From: CAVORD01 sp963698535
Lineage (GTDB): Bacteria; Bacteroidota; Bacteroidia; Bacteroidales; VadinHA17
Assembly: GCA_963698535.1 (NCBI GenBank)
Contig: CAVORD010000001.1
Location: forward strand, 372,001-436,000
Length of the DNA: 64,000 bases
Reading direction: 5' to 3'
The notes beneath the pieces are model-generated. The model ran no database searches. It saw only the letters and a program-made list of their open reading frames with translations, and was not told where the DNA came from. Below are positions 43,385 to 52,515 of this stretch, piece by piece. Positions within the stretch are counted from its first letter, which is position 1. Each line of letters begins with the position of its first letter. The translations under genes were made by a program, and so were the position numbers.

Positions 43385-43980
43385 CAGCCTATTCTGGATT
43401 TTTGACCAAGATACCCGCCATGATGTCGCTGGGAGTAGTCGGCTTTGGTGAATCTTATTTTGTCCATCATCAGCACGACCAGGGTGTCTCCGATAACAGT
43501 CATTACTGTTGTGGAGGTGGTGGGTGTGAGGCCGAGAGGACAAACTTCAGCAGGGCCACCTGTTAAGATAGTAATGTATGAGAGGGCTGCAAGGGGACTC
43601 TTCGGGTCGCCGGTAATGACAATAACAGGTAATCCGGGAAAGAGCCTCTCCTTTAGTTCTATCAGTTCCAGTATCTCCCGGGTTTTTCCTGAGTTTGAAA
43701 TGACCATCAGGATATCGTTCTTCTGGATTATTCCAAGGTCGCCGTGTTGTGCTTCACTGGGATGAAGAAAGACCGACGGGGTTCCGGTGGAGCTGAATGT
43801 TGTTGCTATATTATTGGCTATCTGGCCTGCCTTACCCATTCCGCTAACAACGAGCTTCCCGTTCCTGTTATGAACATGCTCATGAATTAATTCAATTGCC
43901 TTTTCATAGCTTGAATCAAGAGGTATGGCAAGTATTGCTTCAGCCTCAGCTCTTAGAATTGATTGTATTTTATCTCTCAT
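43384..43980 (-). CDS. SIS-domain sugar-phosphate isomerase (KdsD/GutQ-like, no CBS domains)
   Basis: 198-residue protein consisting of one SIS domain. GKLVVSGMGKAGQIANNIATTF and MVISNSGKTREILELI are the phosphate-binding loops, and HPSEAQHGDLGII is the active-site signature of arabinose-5-phosphate isomerases. The usual paired CBS domains (about 120 further residues) are missing. The stop comes in the normal reading, and the following ATG of the phosphohexomutase overlaps it, so it is not a frame break. It probably isomerises a ketose/aldose phosphate for cell-surface sugars. A role in Kdo synthesis is plausible but unproven. Confidence 0.87.
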   Translation of the reverse strand: MRDKIQSILRAEAEAILAIPLDSSYEKAIELIHEHVHNRNGKLVVSGMGKAGQIANNIATTFSSTGTPSVFLHPSEAQHGDLGIIQKNDILMVISNSGKTREILELIELKERLFPGLPVIVITGDPKSPLAALSYITILTGGPAEVCPLGLTPTTSTTVMTVIGDTLVVLMMDKIRFTKADYSQRHHGGYLGQKSRIG

Positions 43981-44043
43981 CTTATTCAGTTGGTCCTCAA
44001 ATTTACCAATTAACCTTATAACTAAAAACCGAAGCGAAATATT

Positions 44044-45273
44044 CTAATCTTTTACTTTGAAAAGAGTCAGCATAACAAGCAAAAAAACTGATATTATAGC
44101 AATTGCCAATCCGGGGCCGAAGAGGTCGGCCATATAACCCAGCGGAGGGCTTATTATCATAGCAAAGAATGATTTCAGCTGGCTGTCAACAGAGAGAACT
44201 GTAGCAAGAGGGGCCGTTCCTGTTGAGGAGGCAATTTTACTGACGCATATGGGGCGGCGAAGGTTTTCTCCCATATAGAGGAGAATAAAGAATACCACCG
44301 ACAATGTTTCAAGATGCATATGGAAGGAGAATCCTGCAATGAGCCCGGCAGATGCCATTATCAGATAACTTATATTCATACCAGACCCTTCCGATCTGAC
44401 CATTTTTCTGAAAACCCCTGAATTTCTGGATGACCATGAGGTTAGCATATAAATGACGAAATAAACTATTCCAATTAGCAATGCACTTCTGTTCTCAACG
44501 CTTTGGCCGGTAAGTAAAGGCAATGATACAGCAAGGGCCAGCAAAACAGGCTGGATGTAGCTCTCTACGGAGTCAAAGAACCCGCTGACAACAGAAGAGT
44601 TAATAATTACCCTGTAGAAACCTTTTACCCGTGCTACTATTGATAGCTGCCTGAAAGTATCACGGAAAAGTCCCGGTATCTGATTGAACTTTACTTTGGT
44701 CACATTACCTTCAAGGTAGGAGGGATAGGTTATGATATTAACGAGATTAAGAAGATAAGGGATAGTAGCCAGGAGGAAGACCATTGAATACCCATCGCTT
44801 ACAATTACGATTCCTGCAGCCAGGAGAGCCGATATTGCTGAGCCACGCTGCGACCAGCTGCGGGTATGTCCGTAGTATTCAACTTTAAGATGATCCATCT
44901 CATTTCGCTGCAGATAATCGAAGATCATCGCTTTATGTGTTCCGGTTCGGAAACTGTCGCCTATGCCATAGAATATCATTGCAACAGCCAGGAGGCCATA
45001 TGATGAGAAAAAGTAGAATGTCAGAAATGAGAAAATATAGAAGATAAAAGAGAAGATCATCGTTCTCTTTCTTCCAAGAGCATCAGCGATGAGCCCGGTA
45101 GGTATTTCGAGCAGATTGACTGTTATCTCCCTGATACTTATTAGTATACCTATCTTAAGGAATGAGAGATCCTTGCTAAGGAGAAATAGAATAAAGAAGG
45201 GCTCATAAAACCTGAGGTTCTTGAGGAGGCCATAGAGGCAGAACTTGTAATATTGGATATCCTTACGAATCAC
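44044..45273 (-). CDS. Major facilitator superfamily transporter
   Basis: 409-residue membrane protein with about twelve helices. The first loop LLEIPTGLIADALGRKRTM contains the MFS loop 2-3 signature (G-x-x-x-D-x-x-G-R-K/R-R). No substrate motif is apparent. It starts 12 bp after the Crp/Fnr regulator's stop in the same orientation, so it is probably co-transcribed. A regulator and transporter pair of this type often serves export of a toxic compound or import of a regulated nutrient, but this is inference. Confidence 0.85.
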   Translation of the reverse strand: MIRKDIQYYKFCLYGLLKNLRFYEPFFILFLLSKDLSFLKIGILISIREITVNLLEIPTGLIADALGRKRTMIFSFIFYIFSFLTFYFFSSYGLLAVAMIFYGIGDSFRTGTHKAMIFDYLQRNEMDHLKVEYYGHTRSWSQRGSAISALLAAGIVIVSDGYSMVFLLATIPYLLNLVNIITYPSYLEGNVTKVKFNQIPGLFRDTFRQLSIVARVKGFYRVIINSSVVSGFFDSVESYIQPVLLALAVSLPLLTGQSVENRSALLIGIVYFVIYMLTSWSSRNSGVFRKMVRSEGSGMNISYLIMASAGLIAGFSFHMHLETLSVVFFILLYMGENLRRPICVSKIASSTGTAPLATVLSVDSQLKSFFAMIISPPLGYMADLFGPGLAIAIISVFLLVMLTLFKVKD

Positions 45274-45285
45274 CCTATAGTTCTG

Positions 45286-45981
45286 CTATCCTTTTTCGCT
45301 TATTTGAGTAAGTCTTACAGGATCAATGATTTTGATACTTTTACCATTCATTGAAATGATCTTCTCCTCATTGAATTTGCCAAGCATTCTTATTACCGTC
45401 TCCTGGCTCATTCCGGAAAGTTCTGCCAGATCGCGTCGTGAAAGAGGGAGGGTGAACTCATCCTGTTTGAATATACGGTTTGTCAGGCATAGCAAGATAT
45501 CGGCCAGTGTACCGTAAGCCTGTTTATGTGTAAGACAGAAAAACCTTCCGTACACCTGCAGTGTATCAGCAGCCATAATATTTATAATCTCCTTCGCAAA
45601 CAAAGCATTCTCTGATATAACTTTCCTGAAGACAGCGATATCGTATTGCCGTATCTGAGAATCGATATATGTCATTGCTGAATTCTGGTAAGTATTGTAT
45701 TCTTCACTAAGAGAAGAAAGCCCAAGGAGATTTCCTTCAGGTATCAGCTTCATGACAAGAGAATTGGAATTATCTTCTATAAATACCTTTGCCAGTCCTT
45801 TCTCAACAAAGAGCACACTTGATACCAAACTGCCCCTCTTGAATATCATCTCCCGTTTCTTGTATCTCATCAAAACGGAGTTTTCATCCAGCAGTTTCTT
45901 CTCTTCACTGGATAGTATCTTGAAGCATTCGCATTGATGATGGCTTATTGTGCAGCTGTTTATATGATTTAGTTGTGGCAT
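45286..45981 (-). CDS. Crp/Fnr-family transcription regulator with N-terminal cysteines
   Basis: About 231 residues from the ATG at 45981 (MPQLNHINSC). A longer frame to 46065 would cover an inverted repeat that looks like an operator. Residues 30-140 form a cyclic-nucleotide-binding-type sensor domain (KREMIFKRGSLVSSVLFVEKG). The C-terminal winged helix contains LPLSRRDLAELSGMSQETVIRML, the recognition region. Three cysteines near the start (C10, C17, C19 in SCTISHHQCEC) could hold an iron-sulfur cluster or other redox group, as in FNR. It is divergent from the multiheme cytochrome gene and probably controls it in response to oxygen or redox state. Confidence 0.88.
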   Translation of the reverse strand: MPQLNHINSCTISHHQCECFKILSSEEKKLLDENSVLMRYKKREMIFKRGSLVSSVLFVEKGLAKVFIEDNSNSLVMKLIPEGNLLGLSSLSEEYNTYQNSAMTYIDSQIRQYDIAVFRKVISENALFAKEIINIMAADTLQVYGRFFCLTHKQAYGTLADILLCLTNRIFKQDEFTLPLSRRDLAELSGMSQETVIRMLGKFNEEKIISMNGKSIKIIDPVRLTQISEKG

Positions 45982-46020
45982 CAGACCAATTTGTGTTTGG
46001 ACAAAACTACTAAAAATTGA

Positions 46021-46035
46021 TATCATATGTTGATA
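46021..46035. promoter_or_regulatory. Possible Crp/Fnr operator between divergent genes
   Basis: TATCA-TATGT-TGATA is a 15-bp inverted repeat with half-sites spaced like those of the FNR consensus (TTGAT-N4-ATCAA). It lies 40 bp before the Crp/Fnr start codon and 238 bp before the cytochrome start. Two further stems follow at 46075-46100 and 46101-46120. The match is partial. Confidence 0.35.
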
Positions 46036-46272
46036 CATGTCAGTTATTTTGACAGCATTTCTCACAGAAAGACCAAAGAAATCGCAGTGTGGATTTCTTT
46101 ACTGTTAATTAAAAAACAGTAAAATTTGCATGTGTGAAGAAAAGCTTGTCATTAACCTTTTTCTCTGGCCTGAAAACCAATCGATGCAATATTTTTCAGC
46201 TTCAGGGGAATAAATAAGATCACAGGCTTTTATGTTGAAAGAGAATGGAAATTAACAGTCAAATAATTTAGA

Positions 46273-47610
46273 ATGAAATCAATAAAATATTTTTTGCTTC
46301 TGGGTTTCTCCGTCATGATAATTGGTTGTACGAATTATCAATGGGAACCTGATAATTCCCGCAAGCTGTCGTCATGTGAGAATTGTCATACAGATTACGC
46401 TCTTCTACAGCAGGTATTTACTCCCGACACGGCTGCGCCTGTTGGGGGCTGCGGTGGAGAGGCTCCTCATTATGAGCCCTATGACAGGGTTTTTATGGGT
46501 GGCACTGGTTATGAAAATTACATGACTGAGTTTCATTATAAGCTTGAGTGCTCTGAGTGTCATAACGGTAATCCCAAGGCAAATGATAAAACTCTGGCTC
46601 ACGGCGGTGATTTCATCTCACATCCCTCCATGTTTGCAGAGGAAAAATGTGCATCGTGTCACGCTGAGATAGTAGAGAACTTTGCTACAAGCCTTCATAA
46701 CGGGACAGGTCAGAAAAGAAAGGTAACACTTCGGAGCGGATTAAACGGTCCTGATGAATTTGATCAGTTACCTGCCCATCAAATAGAGGGATACAATAAA
46801 AACTGTGCGACCTGCCATGCCAGTTGCGGCAGTTGTCACACTGTGCGACCACCTATCGCAGGAGGAGGCCTGGCAAATGGTCATGAATTTACGAAGACAC
46901 CGGATATGGTAACAGTATGTGTATCCTGTCATGTATCGAGGGGAGGGCATGCATTTTTAGGTGTTGCCTCAGGAACGTTACCAGATGTTCATCTTACAAA
47001 AGCCGGATTCAGATGCACCAATTGCCACGATGCAGCAGAGATGCACGGCAGCGGGGTAAAGGTAGAGCAGCGCTATGCTTACGACAGGCTTCCTGTTTGT
47101 CAGGAGTGTCATACTTCCTCAGCAACCTCCAATAATTACCATTCAATGCATTACACCGATTTTAACTGTCAGGTGTGTCACTCACAGAATTATAATAATT
47201 GCGGCAGCTGTCATATTCATGCCGAAGGGGCAAGAGTGCCTTCGTATCTGGACTTCAAGATAGCAGTCAATCCTTTGCCCGACCTTAAGCCCGGGTTTGA
47301 GTTCACCCTTGTACGCCGTACACTTGCTGCACCTGATAACTGGGAGGTATATGGAGTTGATGAATATGCCAATTTTAATGTTTTGCCAACCTACAACTAT
47401 ACATCACCTCATAATATTCTAAGGTGGACTACCAGAACACAGGTGGAGAACGGTAAAGCATGTTCCTCAAACTGCCACATTCGTAATGAGAATGGCACAC
47501 TGGTAAACAAGCAGCTGTACCTTTTCCAGGAAAATCTCCTTGATTGGGAAATGACAGCCACTTCACCAATTACTGTTGACAACAAATTACCTGCTTCCTG
47601 GAGTAAATAG
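46273..47610 (+). CDS. Multiheme cytochrome c lipoprotein (ten CxxCH plus one CxxxCH)
   Basis: 445-residue lipoprotein (lipobox FSVMIIGC, C19), so it is anchored on the periplasmic or outer surface. Ten CxxCH haem-binding motifs start at residues 35, 93, 126, 178, 185, 216, 248, 276, 299 and 310. An eleventh site, C397-SSN-C401-H402, has three residues between the cysteines. The fourth and fifth motifs are only two residues apart (CATCHASCGSCH). The C-terminal 130 residues otherwise lack haem motifs. Multihaem cytochromes carry electrons across or along the cell envelope. The neighbouring rhodanese lipoprotein 48 bp downstream suggests a link to sulfur compounds. I do not recognise a named family. 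Confidence 0.9.
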   Translation: MKSIKYFLLLGFSVMIIGCTNYQWEPDNSRKLSSCENCHTDYALLQQVFTPDTAAPVGGCGGEAPHYEPYDRVFMGGTGYENYMTEFHYKLECSECHNGNPKANDKTLAHGGDFISHPSMFAEEKCASCHAEIVENFATSLHNGTGQKRKVTLRSGLNGPDEFDQLPAHQIEGYNKNCATCHASCGSCHTVRPPIAGGGLANGHEFTKTPDMVTVCVSCHVSRGGHAFLGVASGTLPDVHLTKAGFRCTNCHDAAEMHGSGVKVEQRYAYDRLPVCQECHTSSATSNNYHSMHYTDFNCQVCHSQNYNNCGSCHIHAEGARVPSYLDFKIAVNPLPDLKPGFEFTLVRRTLAAPDNWEVYGVDEYANFNVLPTYNYTSPHNILRWTTRTQVENGKACSSNCHIRNENGTLVNKQLYLFQENLLDWEMTATSPITVDNKLPASWSK

Positions 47611-47658
47611 CCGTGGAAGCACCATTCAGACAAATAGGATTATAATAACCAACTAAAA

Positions 47659-48669
47659 ATGAAAACAATGTCAAAATTTAAATTATTAATGATTACCATG
47701 CTCATGGGTGTTCTTCTGGTCACTTCCTGTAAGAAGGATGAACCGGAGGTAATCAATGAAGCACAGGTATTGGTAGAGTATCTGGAGTCAACTTCTTCAC
47801 CGTTGATGAAAGATTATGTAAATACTGATATGCCTTCAATTATTGCGGCTAGTGAGGTTAATACACTTAATTTAACCAATCAGGTTTACATCATTGATAT
47901 CAGAGCGGCTGCTGATTTCACTCTTGGACATATCGCAAATGCTCATAATGTAGCTCCTGCTGATGTATTAACTCACATCAAGGGTGTTAACCTTGCATCT
48001 TACACAAAGGTTGCAATTGTATGTTATACCGGTCAGACAGCCGGTTGGGCTGCATCCATACTCAGGATAATGGGTTATGATAAGGTATACTCAATGAAAT
48101 GGGGTATGTGTTCATGGAATACATTCTTCGCCAAGAAATGGAACGATGCAATTGCAGCCGGTAACTCACAGGCAGCCCAGTTTGTGACAACATCTACACC
48201 AAAGGCAGCAGCAGGTGAACTTCCTGTTCTTAGCACAGGTAAGAAAACAGGTCAGGAGATCCTTGAAGCAAGGGTTGCCGCCGTTCTTGCTGAAGGTTAT
48301 TCTGCTGCATCAGTAAGTAATGCAACAGTATTCGGTGCACTTAGTAATTATTATGTTGTAAATTACTGGTCAGCAGCTCATTATGCACTTGGTCACATTC
48401 CGGGAGCTATGCAGTATGAGCCAAAGCAGAGCATCAAACTGGCAGCCGATCTTAAAACACTGCCAACTAATAAGCCGGTAGTTGTTTATTGCTACACAGG
48501 CCAGACAAGTTCCTTTATGGCTGCATACCTGAGACTCCTTGGTTATGACGCAAAGTCACTTCTTTATGGTGTTAACGGTATGAGTTATGATATGATGGTA
48601 GCTAATCAGCTTACTACATTCAGTGCTTCTCAGATCATGGGTTACACTTATGTAACAGGTGCCAAGTAA
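47659..48669 (+). CDS. Lipoprotein with two active-site-containing rhodanese domains
   Basis: 336-residue lipoprotein (MGVLLVTSCKK, C24). It has two rhodanese domains, at about 65-165 and 200-325. The first has VYIIDIRAAADFTLGHI and the active-site loop IVCYTGQTAGW with C122. The second has YALGHIPGAMQ and VYCYTGQTSSF with C278. The second domain has lost the D-x-R of the usual VDVR strand (VVNYW instead). Most tandem rhodaneses keep a catalytic cysteine only in the second domain; here both keep it. Rhodaneses transfer sulfane sulfur. It follows the multihaem cytochrome gene by 48 bp and is followed by a strong terminator, so the two form an operon. Confidence 0.9.
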   Translation: MKTMSKFKLLMITMLMGVLLVTSCKKDEPEVINEAQVLVEYLESTSSPLMKDYVNTDMPSIIAASEVNTLNLTNQVYIIDIRAAADFTLGHIANAHNVAPADVLTHIKGVNLASYTKVAIVCYTGQTAGWAASILRIMGYDKVYSMKWGMCSWNTFFAKKWNDAIAAGNSQAAQFVTTSTPKAAAGELPVLSTGKKTGQEILEARVAAVLAEGYSAASVSNATVFGALSNYYVVNYWSAAHYALGHIPGAMQYEPKQSIKLAADLKTLPTNKPVVVYCYTGQTSSFMAAYLRLLGYDAKSLLYGVNGMSYDMMVANQLTTFSASQIMGYTYVTGAK

Positions 48670-48690
48670 TCTGCAGATAGAATATTACCT

Positions 48691-48722
48691 GAGGGGTGGC
48701 ATTAAGCCGCCCCTCTTTTTTT
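48691..48722 (+). terminator. Rho-independent terminator after the rhodanese gene
   Basis: GAGGGG-T-GGC, loop ATTAA, GCC-G-CCCCTC, then TTTTTTT. It ends the cytochrome-rhodanese operon 22 bp after the stop codon. Confidence 0.9.
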
Positions 48723-48890
48723 GTCTTCCTTCTGCAGGTTTCTTATTGGGTCGCTGCACCATATTTTGCAGACAGGAACCAATTACTTGTTAAAAAATAT
48801 TAAAATAAGGGATTATCTGTTTTTTAAGGGTGATTATTCAAATAAATCATGCAATTTTCATAGTTGTAAAAATTAATCCCGCCATTGAAG

Positions 48891-49718
48891 ATGAATGATA
48901 AAAACGGTAGTGGTAATCCTGTCGGGTGGGTAGGAAAAGCATTCCTGATCTTGGTAATATCAATGTTGACCGGACTTACTGTTGTTCGAGCACAAAGTGT
49001 TAGTACCATCTATAGCAGAAGCCCAGAGCAGACAAAATCATTTGATGATATAAGGAGGGCTGCAGCCGTTCAGGTAACCGAAGAGTATATTAAAGCTTTT
49101 ATAAAAGATAATGATTATCGGATTGGTAAGGAATATAGTATCTATTTCTCACCTGCTATATCAAATCCTCTACTCTATTTTAAGGCGATAACCTCAGCTT
49201 CTATAATAATCAATGAGCGTTTTTATGGTCCCATGATCCTATACTATGATACCTACCTTGATGAAGTAGTCTCTCCCGAGTATAACAGAGTAACTCCTTC
49301 CGGTGAACTTGGAATGATAAAACTAAACAAGTCATTGATAGAAAAAGTGGTGTTGGAGACTCCCTTAGAGACAATCACCCTCATAAATATGAAATTTCCT
49401 GACTCACTCAGCGGGGGTATTCGGAACGGCTTTTATGAGATCAAATATGAAGGGAAAAGTAAGCTGATAGTATCCCACTCATCAAAGAAAGAGATAGCGA
49501 ACGGTTATGATCATTATATTTATTCCAAGTTATTGTTTGCTTTTGTCGACGGAGAAGTGTTCCAGGTAAAGGGGCCTGGAGTTCTTTTAAGAAACCTTGA
49601 GAAGAGAAGAAAAGGGGTAAAGAAAATGCTTAAGCCAATTAGGAATAACTACCTCATGGATGAGGAGGAAAGGGTTGTGGAGATGTTGAAACTATTTGAT
49701 ATGTTGGCATTTGACTAA
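48891..49718 (+). CDS. Secreted protein of unknown function at the head of a TonB-receptor operon
   Basis: About 275 residues from the ATG at 48891. A TTG two codons earlier is possible. A signal-anchor or signal peptide (GKAFLILVISMLTGLTVVRAQ) is followed by a mixed alpha/beta protein with no motif I recognise. Notable stretches are VTEEYIKAFIKDNDYRIG and YDHYIYSKLLFAFVDGEV. The next gene, a TonB-dependent receptor, begins 14 bp after its stop, so it belongs to the same operon. It may help the receptor's assembly or ligand recognition, but nothing in the sequence shows how. Confidence 0.75.
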   Translation: MNDKNGSGNPVGWVGKAFLILVISMLTGLTVVRAQSVSTIYSRSPEQTKSFDDIRRAAAVQVTEEYIKAFIKDNDYRIGKEYSIYFSPAISNPLLYFKAITSASIIINERFYGPMILYYDTYLDEVVSPEYNRVTPSGELGMIKLNKSLIEKVVLETPLETITLINMKFPDSLSGGIRNGFYEIKYEGKSKLIVSHSSKKEIANGYDHYIYSKLLFAFVDGEVFQVKGPGVLLRNLEKRRKGVKKMLKPIRNNYLMDEEERVVEMLKLFDMLAFD

Positions 49719-49732
49719 AATAATTAATTGAA

Positions 49733-52511
49733 ATGAGGCGGTTTCTTTCGATACTTTGTCTGTTAATGATATTCCGGGGAGCGAGTTCTCAGGAAGGAAG
49801 GATTGCTGTTAATTTTAAGAACCTGCTCTTTTCTGAAGGAATTGATAGTCTGGAACAATTGATTCCTATAAAGGTATTCTACTCTAAAAAATGGGTCGAC
49901 TCTCTTATTGTTGATTTTAATGCTGAACGAACATCAGGCGAAGAATTGCTTGAGGATTACATAAAGCAATCGGGACTGAAGTTTTTCATAAAAGATGCGA
50001 AGCTTATTGTTACTGGTTCGTATGATGTTAAGACTGATTTCAACCGGGAATATCTTGCGTTTCTAAGGGAAAGAACATTAGTTGCAGATAAGTCAGCAGT
50101 ACCAGGAACAAAATTATCTTACGGGTGAGGATAACAGTGCTGATGAACTAAAATTATTCAGGATCGGCAATCAGTCAGAAAAAGGTAAAGAAGGTCTAGT
50201 GACCTTGTCTGGATATGTCTATGATAATGTCACCGGCGATCCTCTTCCGGGGGCAACCGTATTTATCGACCGGTTGAAGGTTGGTGCAGTTTCAGGGTAT
50301 GACGGATTGTACCGGTTATCCATACCAAGGGGACAGTATATCATAGAATACAGGGTTGTTGGCATGCATAATGCAAGACGGAATGTGCAGCTTTATTCCT
50401 CAGGAAGCCTTGATGTTACGCTGTTCGAGAAGACAAATCAGCTTAACGAGGTAATGATTATAGCCAAGAGATCAACCAATATCCTCAACAAGGGTATGGG
50501 AATGACCAAAATAGACGTCAAGAATATGCGGAAGATCCCTCTTGGCCTTGGTGAGGCCGATCTTGTGAAGAGTACTTTGCTTCTTCCTGGAATCCAGACT
50601 GCCGGAGAGGCTTCAGCCGGATATAATGTTAGAGGTGGGACAGTCGATCAGAATCTGTTTCTTGTGGATAATGCACCCATTATCAATGCAAACCATTTCT
50701 TTGGATTTTTCTCTACCGTCAATACAGATATTGTGGAGGATATTACTCTATACAAAGGGGCTGTTCCTGCCAAATTTGGGGGCAGAATTGCATCTGTTAT
50801 GGATGTTGGATATAAAAAACCCGGCCACGATAAGATCAAAGTAAGTGGTGGTATTAGTCCGGTAATGGGAAGGGTAGTCCTTGAAACACCTCTGGTCAGG
50901 AACAAGTCGGCAATGATCCTTAGCGGAAGGACAACCTATTCAGACTGGATATTAAAGGGGCTTCCTGACAAGAGATTACAACAGAGCACCGCCAGTTTCA
51001 GCGATTATCAGGGTATGGTTGATCTTGTTGCAGGCAAGGACGATTACCTGACGTTATCAGGGTATTACAGTAATGATATTTTCAAATACCATACGGAGGC
51101 TTCTTTTGACTACTCTAATCTTGCCGGGACGCTTAAATGGAAACACACCTATAACCCCAAATTAGCATCGGTTGTATCACTGGTAGTTAGCCAGTATGAT
51201 TATGAAATGGGTATTGGACGTGATACACTCTCTAAGGGGAACCTTTTTTATAAACTCGGGCAGAAGATCCTTAAAGGAGAGTTTTCTTTTGTTCCGAATG
51301 AAACACATAAGATCGACTTTGGTAATGAATCAACATTATTCCATCTGAATTCAGGTAGCATCGAGCCCGCTACTCAGTGGTCATCGATTGTTCCACGGGA
51401 TATTGGAACCGAACAGGGTGCCGATGTTTCATTTTACGTTTCTGATGAGATGAAGGTTAATGAACTCCTTAGCTTGACGGCAGGGTTGAGGTTCTCTCTG
51501 TTTTCATACTGGGGACCCGGAGATGTTTACACTTATAATCCGGGAGTACCGAAGTCTGAGAGTGAGATATCTGATACAACAACGTATGGACCCGGTAATT
51601 ATATTGGGACCTATCCATCGTTGGATTACAGAATGTCTGCCCGTTATATTCTGGGTTCTGGAACTTCACTAAAGGCAGGCGTTCACCGAATGACTCAGTT
51701 CATTCATATGGTATCAAATACAACCTCTATGTCTCCGACTGATATTTGGGTTTTAAGTGATAATTACATTAAGCCCAGATACAGTGACCAGTTTTCTCTG
51801 GGGATTTACAAGACTCTTGAAAACATGAAAATGGAGGTGTCGGTTGAGACTTATTACAAAAGACTTACCAATGTGATCGACTACAAGGGTGGTGCAGAGC
51901 TTATAATGAATAATCACCTTGAGACGGATATCCTTACAGGAAAAGGGAAAGCCTATGGGGTGGAATTACTTCTTGAAAAGAATAGCGGAGCACTAACAGG
52001 CATGATGAGTTACACATATGCCCGGGTTTTTCACAAAGTAGACGGTGACTCCTATGAAGAGAAGATCAATAATGGAGAATATTTCAGAGCCGATACTGAT
52101 AAACCCCATGATTTCAAATTCTTCTCCAACTATAAGGTTACCCGAAGACTTAATGTAACAGCTAACTTTACATATAATACAGGTAGACCAATAACTTATC
52201 CCATAGGCTTTTATTATCTGCAGAATTCATATCGTATTTTGTATTCTAAAAGGAACGAATACAGACTGCCTGATTTTGTCCGTCTCGACCTGGCTGCTAC
52301 AATAAACGGTAATCTGAGGTTGAAGAAGGTCAATCACTCCTCATTTACATTTTCAGTTTATAATGTGTTAGGACGTAGAAATCCCTACTCAATATATTTC
52401 AGAACCGAAGATGGGAAAGTAGAGGGTTATAAGATGTCTATTTTTGGACAACCTATATTTACTGTTTCATACAATTTCAGAATATTTGGCAATGCACTTG
52501 GTGATTTCTAA
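49733..52511 (+). CDS. TonB-dependent receptor with STN and carboxypeptidase-regulatory domains (one frame break)
   Basis: About 925 residues after correction. A signal peptide (MRRFLSILCLLMIFRGASS) is followed by an STN-like domain (about 22-105), as in receptors that signal through an anti-sigma factor. A CarboxypepD_reg domain (LSGYVYDNVTGDPLPGATVF) leads to a TonB plug (YNVRGGTVDQNLFLVDNAPI) and a 22-stranded barrel ending in an aromatic-rich strand (TVSYNFRIFGNALGDF). The frame breaks near 50080, where one extra base joins RTL to QISQQYQEQ. No SusD partner follows. It imports an unidentified ligand across the outer membrane using TonB energy. Confidence 0.9.
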
Positions 52512-52515
52512 GCTA

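Noticed and set aside
41846..43543. Longer start for the phosphohexomutase at 43543
   Set aside because: The extra 53 residues overlap the SIS gene in another frame and look non-coding; the TGATG overlap points to 43384.
49733..50128. Separate small secreted gene before the TonB receptor
   Set aside because: Its sequence is the STN domain and the next frame continues it directly after one extra base, so both are one receptor.
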